The notes beneath the pieces are model-generated. The model was not told the origin of the DNA. It ran no database searches and saw only the letters and a list, made by a program, of their open reading frames with translations. A DNA stretch of 64,000 nt from Paraburkholderia caballeronis (GTDB taxonomy: Bacteria; Pseudomonadota; Gammaproteobacteria; Burkholderiales; Burkholderiaceae): assembly GCF_900104845.1 (NCBI RefSeq), contig NZ_FNSR01000001.1, positions 3,162,001 to 3,226,000 on the forward strand, in the 5' to 3' direction. Shown piece after piece: positions 58,165 through 64,000 of this stretch (position 1 is the stretch's first letter; every line of letters starts with the position of its first letter). Made by a program: the position numbers and the translations under genes.

Positions 58165-58899
58165 CTACCACCAGCGCAACAACACCGGCAGCAGCACCGG
58201 CACGACGAACGCGGTGAACACGCCGTTCAGCCCCATCCCGAGCCCCGCGAACGCGCCCATCTCCTCGCTGACCTGAAACGCGCGCGCGGTGCCGATCCCG
58301 TGCGATGCGACGCCGATCGCGAAACCGCGCACCTCGATCTCGTCGACCCGCAGGGTCCGCAGCACGCCGCGCGCGGTCACCGCGCCGAACACGCCCGTCG
58401 AGATCACCAGCACCGCGGTCAGCGAAGGAATGCCGCCGATCTTGTCCGCGACCGCCATCGCGATCGGCGTGGTCGCGGACTTCGGCGCGATCGACGCGAG
58501 CGTGTGCCGCGACGCGCCGAACAGCGCCGCGATGCCGACCGCCGACACGATCGCCGCAAGCGAGCCCGCGACGAGGCCGCCGACGAGCGGCAGCGCGGTG
58601 CGCTTCAGCTTCGACCATTGCCGGAACAGCGGCAGCGCGAGCGCGACGGTCGCCGGGCCGAGCAGGAAATGCACGAACTGCGCGCCTTCGAAGTACGTGC
58701 CATACGGCGTGCCGGTGGCCTTCAGCGCGAGCACGACGATCGCGACCGCGATCAGCACCGGGTTCGCGAGCGGGTTGAAGCGCGCGCGCATATAGACGTT
58801 GATGGCGATCAGATACGCGACCAGCGTCAGCGTGAGGCCGAGCAGCGGGCTCGCGGCCAGATACACCCAGATCGCATCAAGTTTCGGCAGCGGATTCAC
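58165..58899 (-). CDS. lrgB: LrgB/CidB-family membrane protein
   Basis: A 244-residue polytopic protein of the LrgB family, with about seven or eight hydrophobic segments. FLLGPATVALALPLF and SHGIGTARAFQVSEEMGAFA are characteristic. The start is a GTG with GGAGGGG before it, overlapping the lrgA stop (GTGA). Together with LrgA it is a holin-like system; in other bacteria these proteins influence murein hydrolase activity or pyruvate/glycolate export. Confidence 0.92.
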   Translation of the reverse strand: MNPLPKLDAIWVYLAASPLLGLTLTLVAYLIAINVYMRARFNPLANPVLIAVAIVVLALKATGTPYGTYFEGAQFVHFLLGPATVALALPLFRQWSKLKRTALPLVGGLVAGSLAAIVSAVGIAALFGASRHTLASIAPKSATTPIAMAVADKIGGIPSLTAVLVISTGVFGAVTARGVLRTLRVDEIEVRGFAIGVASHGIGTARAFQVSEEMGAFAGLGMGLNGVFTAFVVPVLLPVLLRWW

Positions 58900-59267
58900 G
58901 CCTGCCCCTCCGGTCCGGCGAGCCGACGGCGCTGGCGGCGCAGCAGCGCGCGCGTGACGAGCGCGGTCACCGCGATGCCGACGGTCGTGCTGACGACGAG
59001 GCTCGCGATCACCGCGAACGCCTCGCCGCGCACCGCCTGCGCGGACACCATGATGCCGACGCCGGCCGGCACGAACAGCAGCGACAGATGGCGCAGCAGT
59101 TCGAGCGCGGTCGGCTCGATCGCGTCGGCAATGGCCGGCCGCATCATCACGAACGCGAACAGCAGCAGCATGCCGATCACCGGTCCGGGGACCGGCAGCG
59201 CAAATACGTAGGAAACGCTCTCTCCGAGACACTGGAAGATGAGGAGCGTGGCGAGAGAACGAAGCAT
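58896..59267 (-). CDS. lrgA: LrgA/CidA-family holin-like protein
   Basis: A 123-residue protein with four predicted membrane helices: FQCLGESVSYVFALPVPGPVIG near the start, then LLFVPAGVGIMV, as in CidA/LrgA. The C-terminus is basic (RRQRRRLAGPEG). It is coupled to lrgB and forms a two-gene unit. Confidence 0.92.
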   Translation of the reverse strand: MLRSLATLLIFQCLGESVSYVFALPVPGPVIGMLLLFAFVMMRPAIADAIEPTALELLRHLSLLFVPAGVGIMVSAQAVRGEAFAVIASLVVSTTVGIAVTALVTRALLRRQRRRLAGPEGQA

Positions 59268-59448
59268 GGGACTTTCACGAGAACACGGGCGTCCGGAACG
59301 CAGCGGACCCCGCGGCGCACGGCACGCCCGCCCGGGAGCCGCATGCCGGCCGCCGCTCGCCGCGTGCCGTGCCGAAGCGCGAGATTCTAGCCGAACGGCC
59401 CAGCCGATGCAGCCGCGCCGCCCCGCCGTGCGCGCCGTGCCGGGACGG

Positions 59449-60930
59449 CTAGATCGCCTCGCTCGCGGACACCTTCGCGACGCGCCCGATCTTCACCGGC
59501 GGCACGAACAGCATCGCCACGACGACCGCGATCGCGACCGCGAGCAGCGCGAGGAACGTCAGGTGCAGCGACTGCTGCAACGCGAGCCGCACCGACGCGT
59601 CGGCCGACACGTGGCCGCCCGGCGCGTCGAGCACGCGGCGCAGTTCGTCCGCGCCGCCGGCCGGCAGATACGGCGAATGGCGCAGCCCGAAGTTCAGCAC
59701 CGCGCCGAACACCGTCGCGCCGAGCGTGCTGCCGAGATTGCGCGAGAACAGGTTCGACGCGGTCGCGCTGCCGCGCTCCGCCGGACTCACGATCTCCTGG
59801 ATCAGCACGAGCGCGCACACGCTCGACGTGCCCATGCCGAACCCCATCACGAGCGAGCCGATGCCGGCCAGCACCGGCGAGCTTTCCGGATTCAGCAGCA
59901 CGAACGGAATCGCGCCGACCGGCAGGAAGAAGCTGCCGCCGATCAGCACGCGGCGCAGCCCGAGCCGGTTGAAGGTGCGCGCGGCGACCGTCGCGCCGGA
60001 CGGCCAGCCGACCATGATCATCGTCAGCGCGAAACCCGCGACGACCGCCGAGCGTTGCAGCACGCCCTGCACGTACATCGGCAGGAACGTCGTCAGGCCC
60101 ATCAGCGCGATCCCGCAGAACACCGTCGCCGCGTTGGCGGCCGCGATCGGCCGGTGCGTCCACAGCGAGAACGAGATCATCGGGTCGGCCGCGCGCCGCT
60201 CCTGCCACACGAACAGCAGCGCGCACACCACGAACAGCGCGAGTTCGAGCGCCGCGCGCGAGTCGTCGGCGGAGCCCGCGTCGGTCAGCGCCATCATCAG
60301 CGCGCCGATCGCGATCGTGAAGAGCGCCGCGCCGCCGATGTCGATCGCCGGCCGCGCATGGCGCTCGTTCTCGTGCAGGTACAGGATGAAGCCCGCCGCG
60401 GACAGGATGCCGATCGGCACGTTGATCCAGAAGATCCACGACCACGACAGGTCGCGGATGATGAAGCCGCCCGCCATCGGCCCGAGCACCGCGGACAACG
60501 CCCATACGCTCGCGAGCCAGCCCTGCACCTTGCCGCGCTCGTGCACCGGATACAGGTCGCCGACGATCGTCAGCGTGATCGGCTGGATCGCGCCCGCGCC
60601 GACGCCCTGGATCAGCCGGAACACGATCATCGCGGGCATCGACCACGCGTAGCCCGCGAGCACCGAGCCGACGAGGAAGATCGCGATGCCGGCGAGCATC
60701 ACCGGCTTGCGGCCGTACAGGTCCGCGAGCTTGCCGAACACGACCGTCATCGCGGTCTGCGCGAGCAGGAACGACGAGAAGACCCAGCTATAGAGACGCA
60801 GGCCGCCGAGCTGGGTGACGATCTGCGGCATTGCCGTCGAGACGATGGTCGCTTCGATCGCGACCATCGCCATCGCGGCCATCACGGACGCCACGACGAG
60901 CGGGCGCGAAGTTTTCGGATGGGGTGACAT
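59449..60930 (-). CDS. DHA2-family MFS drug efflux transporter
   Basis: A 493-residue major facilitator with 14 membrane segments (DHA2, EmrB/QacA type). Motif A is GKLADLYGRKPVMLAGI (about 67-83), and motif C-like GPMAGGFIIRDLSWSWIFWI (about 148 on) is clear. Proton-driven export of hydrophobic drugs is the common activity, but the substrate is unknown. No regulator or membrane-fusion gene is adjacent. The start ATG lacks a strong ribosome binding site. Confidence 0.9.
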   Translation of the reverse strand: MSPHPKTSRPLVVASVMAAMAMVAIEATIVSTAMPQIVTQLGGLRLYSWVFSSFLLAQTAMTVVFGKLADLYGRKPVMLAGIAIFLVGSVLAGYAWSMPAMIVFRLIQGVGAGAIQPITLTIVGDLYPVHERGKVQGWLASVWALSAVLGPMAGGFIIRDLSWSWIFWINVPIGILSAAGFILYLHENERHARPAIDIGGAALFTIAIGALMMALTDAGSADDSRAALELALFVVCALLFVWQERRAADPMISFSLWTHRPIAAANAATVFCGIALMGLTTFLPMYVQGVLQRSAVVAGFALTMIMVGWPSGATVAARTFNRLGLRRVLIGGSFFLPVGAIPFVLLNPESSPVLAGIGSLVMGFGMGTSSVCALVLIQEIVSPAERGSATASNLFSRNLGSTLGATVFGAVLNFGLRHSPYLPAGGADELRRVLDAPGGHVSADASVRLALQQSLHLTFLALLAVAIAVVVAMLFVPPVKIGRVAKVSASEAI

Positions 60931-61335
60931 GGGGAGCTTGTAGAAATCGTGCGGACTGCGCGGATGCCGTGCCGACCGGAAAAGCGGCAGCGCCGCGTGC
61001 GGGGTCCGCGGGCGGCGCGCGGCCGTTCGCGGCGGCGGATCACGCCTGCCGCATCGGGGACGGGTCCCCGGCATCGCGACCGAAGCGGCGATTATGAACT
61101 GTTTACTGAAAACGCGCTGACGGCGGACGCGCCGCCCGAACAGCGAATCCGTCCGCTAGTTCAGTTGATACGAGAACGTCGCGCGGCACCACGCCGACTG
61201 CCGGGTCGGCAACGCGCTCCGCTAGAATGGCGTGCCCGGCAGGCCAACGCCCGGACGCCAGGTCGCCGGACCTATTCCGGCCGCGACGTCCCCGCGCCGG
61301 CCGGATCTACCCCGCATCAGAGCTTCCCGCCCTTC
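60931..61335. other. MFS-glycosyltransferase intergenic region
   Basis: About 405 bp with no supported gene. TAGAAT (61223-61228) in GCTAGAATGG resembles the -10 upstream of the zapB-like gene and may serve the glycosyltransferase gene. No -35 was recognised. Confidence 0.4.
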
Positions 61336-62505
61336 GTGAAATCCGCCGCCACCGAACTCCCGACCCCGAGCCGTTCCGCGTCGTCGCTGCGCGTCGCGCT
61401 CGTGTGCAACACCGCATGGGCGATCTACACGTATCGCCAGGGGCTGCTGCGCGCGCTCGCCGACGCCGGCGCCGAAATCGTCGTGATCGCGCCGCGCGAC
61501 CGCACGTTCGAACCGCTCGCCGCGATGGGCTGCCGCTGCATCGACCTGCCGGTCGCGTCGAAAGGCACGAACCCGCTCGACGACCTGCGCACGCTCGCCG
61601 CGCTGTACCGGCACTATCGCGCGGTCCGCCCCGACGTCGTTTTCCATTACACGATCAAACCGAACATCTACGGGTCCGTCGCCGCGTGGCTCGCTCGCGT
61701 GCCGTCGGTCGCGGTGACGACCGGGCTCGGTTACGTGTTCATCCAGTCGAGCCGCGCCGCGCAGGTCGCGAAGCGCCTGTACCGTTTTGCGTTCCGCTTT
61801 CCGCGCGAAGTATGGTTTCTCAATCGCGACGATCTCGATGCGTTCACCGCCGAGCGGTTGCTCGCGCATCCGGACCGCGCGCGGCTGCTGCACGGCGAAG
61901 GCGTCGACGTCGACCAGTTTCCGTACACGCCGCCGCCCGCGCGCGAGACGTTCGTGTTCGTGCTGATCGGCCGGCTGCTGTGGGACAAGGGCGTCGCCGA
62001 ATACGTGGACGCCGCGCGCCAGTTGCGCGCGCATTATCCGCACGCTCGCTTCCGGCTGCTCGGGCCGACCGGCGTCGACAACCCGAGCGCGATCACGCGC
62101 GACGAAGTCGCCGCGTGGGAACGCGAAGGCGTGATCGAGTATGCGGGCGAGACGGCCGACGTGCGCCCGTACATCGCCGACGCCGACTGCGTAGTGCTGC
62201 CGTCGTATCGCGAAGGCGTGCCGCGCACGCTGATGGAAGCCGGCGCGATGGGCCGCCCGGTCGTCGCGACCGACGTGCCGGGCTGCCGCGAAGTCGTCGC
62301 CGACCGCGACAACGGTCTGCTGTGCGAGGCGCGCAACGCCGCCTCGCTCGCAGCCGCGCTGAAAAAAATGCTCGACATGGATGCCGGCGCGCGACGCGCG
62401 ATGGGTGAGCGCGGCCGGAAAAAAATCGAAAAAGAATTCGATGAGCGGGCTGTGGTACAACGCTATCGGGAACTCGTCCGGCAACTGACCGGCGCGACGT
62501 TTTGA
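61336..62505 (+). CDS. Family 4 glycosyltransferase
   Basis: A 389-residue GT-B enzyme. It starts with VKSAATELPTPSRSASSLRV, then ALVCNTAWAIYTYRQGLL. Nucleotide-sugar site features are FVLIGRLLWDKGVAEYVDAA and the EX7E-like ADCVVLPSYREGVPRTLMEAG (about 290-310). The proposed GTG start has no clear ribosome binding site and no ATG is close, so the N-terminus is uncertain. It is followed 29 nt later by galE and probably takes part in O-antigen or exopolysaccharide assembly. Confidence 0.88.
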   Translation: MKSAATELPTPSRSASSLRVALVCNTAWAIYTYRQGLLRALADAGAEIVVIAPRDRTFEPLAAMGCRCIDLPVASKGTNPLDDLRTLAALYRHYRAVRPDVVFHYTIKPNIYGSVAAWLARVPSVAVTTGLGYVFIQSSRAAQVAKRLYRFAFRFPREVWFLNRDDLDAFTAERLLAHPDRARLLHGEGVDVDQFPYTPPPARETFVFVLIGRLLWDKGVAEYVDAARQLRAHYPHARFRLLGPTGVDNPSAITRDEVAAWEREGVIEYAGETADVRPYIADADCVVLPSYREGVPRTLMEAGAMGRPVVATDVPGCREVVADRDNGLLCEARNAASLAAALKKMLDMDAGARRAMGERGRKKIEKEFDERAVVQRYRELVRQLTGATF

Positions 62506-62534
62506 TTCGGAAATCAGGGAAACGGACAGGCAGC

Positions 62535-63566
62535 ATGACAGCTCCGCACAGCAAAGGCACGATCCTCGTTACCGGCGGCGCCGGTTATATCGGCACGCAT
62601 ACCTGCGTCGAACTGCTCGAAGGCGGCTACGACGTCGTCGCGGTCGACAACCTCGTGAACAGCCGCCGCGAATCGCTCGCGCGCGTCGAGCGCATCGCCG
62701 GCAAGCCGGTGACGTTCTACGAAGCCGACGTGCGCGACGAAGCCGCGCTCAAGCGCATCTTCGACGCGCATCCGGTTACCGGCGTGATCCACTTCGCGGC
62801 GCTGAAGGCAGTCGGCGAATCGGTCGCGAAGCCGATCGAGTATTACCGCAACAACGTCGACGGACTGCTCGTCGTGCTCGACGCGATGCGCGGGCACGGC
62901 GTGAAGCAGTTCGTGTTCAGCTCGTCGGCGACCGTGTACGGCGTGCCGGAACGCTCGCCGATCGACGAGTCGTTTCCGCTGTCCGCGACGAATCCGTACG
63001 GACAGTCGAAGCTGATCGCCGAGCAGATCCTGCGCGACGTGCAGATCGCGGACCCGTCGTGGCGCATCGCCGTGCTGCGTTATTTCAATCCGGTCGGCGC
63101 GCACGAAAGCGGGCTGATCGGCGAGGACCCCGCCGGCGTGCCGAACAACCTGATGCCGTACGTCGCGCAGGTGGCGGTCGGCAAGCTGGAGAAGCTGCGC
63201 GTGTTCGGCAGCGACTACGACACGCCCGACGGGACCGGCGTGCGCGATTACATCCACGTGGTCGATCTCGCGCGCGGACACCTCGCGGCGCTCGACGCGC
63301 TCGCGAAGCAGGATGCGGGGTTCGTCGTCAATCTAGGAACCGGCCGCGGGTATAGCGTGCTCGAAGTCGTGAAGGCGTTCGAGACGGCGTCGGGGCGTCC
63401 GGTGCCTTACGAACTCGTGGACCGCCGGCCCGGCGACATCGCGCAGTGTTTTGCGAATCCCGCGGCGGCCGAGGCGCTGCTCGGATGGAAGGCCGGGCTC
63501 GGCATCGAGCGGATGTGCGCGGATCACTGGCGGTGGCAGGAGAGGAATCCGCGGGGGTTTGTCTAA
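62535..63566 (+). CDS. galE: UDP-glucose 4-epimerase
   Basis: A 343-residue extended short-chain dehydrogenase that interconverts UDP-glucose and UDP-galactose (or the N-acetyl forms). NAD-binding TGGAGYIG (13-20), SSSATVYG (129-136) and the catalytic Tyr155-x3-Lys159 are present. RYFNPVGAHESGLIGEDP is typical of GalE. The ATG at 62535 fits the family start. It supplies sugar donors for the surrounding glycosyltransferases. Confidence 0.94.
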   Translation: MTAPHSKGTILVTGGAGYIGTHTCVELLEGGYDVVAVDNLVNSRRESLARVERIAGKPVTFYEADVRDEAALKRIFDAHPVTGVIHFAALKAVGESVAKPIEYYRNNVDGLLVVLDAMRGHGVKQFVFSSSATVYGVPERSPIDESFPLSATNPYGQSKLIAEQILRDVQIADPSWRIAVLRYFNPVGAHESGLIGEDPAGVPNNLMPYVAQVAVGKLEKLRVFGSDYDTPDGTGVRDYIHVVDLARGHLAALDALAKQDAGFVVNLGTGRGYSVLEVVKAFETASGRPVPYELVDRRPGDIAQCFANPAAAEALLGWKAGLGIERMCADHWRWQERNPRGFV

Positions 63567-63882
63567 GGGAGGCGCGCAACGTTTCGCGTGCCAGAACACG
63601 CCGCGGGCAGGCGTCCTCCAGCCTCCTGACCTCAACGAGCCTCGGTGTTCCGTAGAACGGAGGCGCCCCAGGATTTCCCGCCTCCGGCCTGTCGACGACT
63701 GTCGATAATGGTATCCTCGGCTACGGCCGTCTCCTCCGTCTTTCCGCTCCGAGACTGCCGGGAACACCTCGCCTGCACGCCGTGCAGGCGACCGAAGCAT
63801 TTCGGTTCACCGCCACGCGCGGCTGAGTGCACGAATCAGAAGTTACAGCCGCCGCGGCTCTTCTTACGTAGCCTGCCCCGAC
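63567..63882 (+). other. galE-methyltransferase intergenic region
   Basis: About 316 bp without a supported gene. GATAAT (63704-63709), next to GGTATCCT, could be a -10. The sequence is less biased to GC than the galE gene. Confidence 0.4.
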
Positions 63883-64000
63883 ATGAACCTGAGAGCTGAA
63901 TTCCTGAAGACGATCGCGAAGAGTGACCTCGGCATCGAAATCGGTCCGTGGTTCAATCCGATGACGCCGAAGCGAGAGGGCTACCACTGTCTCAGCCTGG
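63883..64000 (+). CDS. SAM-dependent methyltransferase-like protein, N-terminal fragment
   Basis: Only the first 39 codons are visible before the right edge: MNLRAEFLKTIAKSDLGIEI continuing GPWFNPMTPKREGYHCLSL. The LGIEIGPWFNP segment resembles the first strand and glycine loop of class I methyltransferases found in polysaccharide clusters. Codons AGA, GCT, AGT, CGA and TGT are uncommon in the preceding genes, a hint of acquired DNA. Family assignment is tentative. Confidence 0.6.
   Translation, partial: MNLRAEFLKTIAKSDLGIEIGPWFNPMTPKREGYHCLSL

Overview
The window is high-GC DNA (G or C strongly preferred at third codon positions) with gene neighbourhoods typical of a Burkholderiaceae main chromosome, most likely Burkholderia, Paraburkholderia or Caballeronia. 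The clues are zapA followed by 6S RNA, pepA-holC beside lptFG, a cysI-cysHDN-cobA sulfate operon facing cysB, and waaA-kdoO-waaC core-LPS genes. The genus is inferred from family knowledge; nothing was searched.

Layout. 1-5.4 kb (minus): a vitamin B12 operon, btuB-btuC-btuD-cobT-cobS, running off the left edge and headed by a cobalamin riboswitch. 5.7-6.7 kb: a ZapB-like coiled-coil gene, zapA and 6S RNA with its terminator. 6.8-13.6 kb: housekeeping genes (EVE protein, SIMPL protein, lgt, a LysR regulator, ilvD, cytochrome c, a conserved hypothetical, holC). 13.7-17.6 kb: pepA facing away from lptF-lptG. 17.6-25.5 kb: assimilatory sulfate reduction (cysI, DUF934, cysH, cysD, cysN) with siroheme genes (cobA and a CbiX/SirB chelatase) and divergent cysB. 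25.6-27.4 kb: an orphan branched-chain-amino-acid-type binding protein and a ParE/RelB-type toxin-antitoxin pair. 27.5-35 kb: a sugar uptake and oxidation operon (ABC ATPase, permease, binding protein, isomerase, Gfo/Idh dehydrogenase) with a LacI regulator; a degenerate tandem repeat of about 128 bp lies between regulator and transporter. 35.3-37.8 kb: pcm-like methyltransferase, rhodanese, omega-aminotransferase.

38-50.2 kb: a complete urea module. urtABCDE imports urea and ureDABCEFG builds and matures nickel urease. A consensus-grade sigma-54 promoter precedes urtA, implying nitrogen control. UreE has a very long histidine-rich tail.

50.3-64 kb: envelope polysaccharide genes. waaA, a Kdo 3-hydroxylase, waaC and a phosphohexomutase are on minus; a Wzx-type flippase and a family 2 glycosyltransferase are on plus. 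After lrgAB and a DHA2 efflux pump come a family 4 glycosyltransferase, galE, and the start of a methyltransferase with atypical codon use, probably the edge of a variable O-antigen or exopolysaccharide locus.

Most of the window is recognisable core metabolism. The least explained items are the tandem repeat at 33.5-33.9 kb, the strong hairpin between urtA and urtB, the extended UreE tail and the sugar operon of unknown substrate. No tRNA, rRNA, CRISPR array, insertion sequence or prophage was seen.
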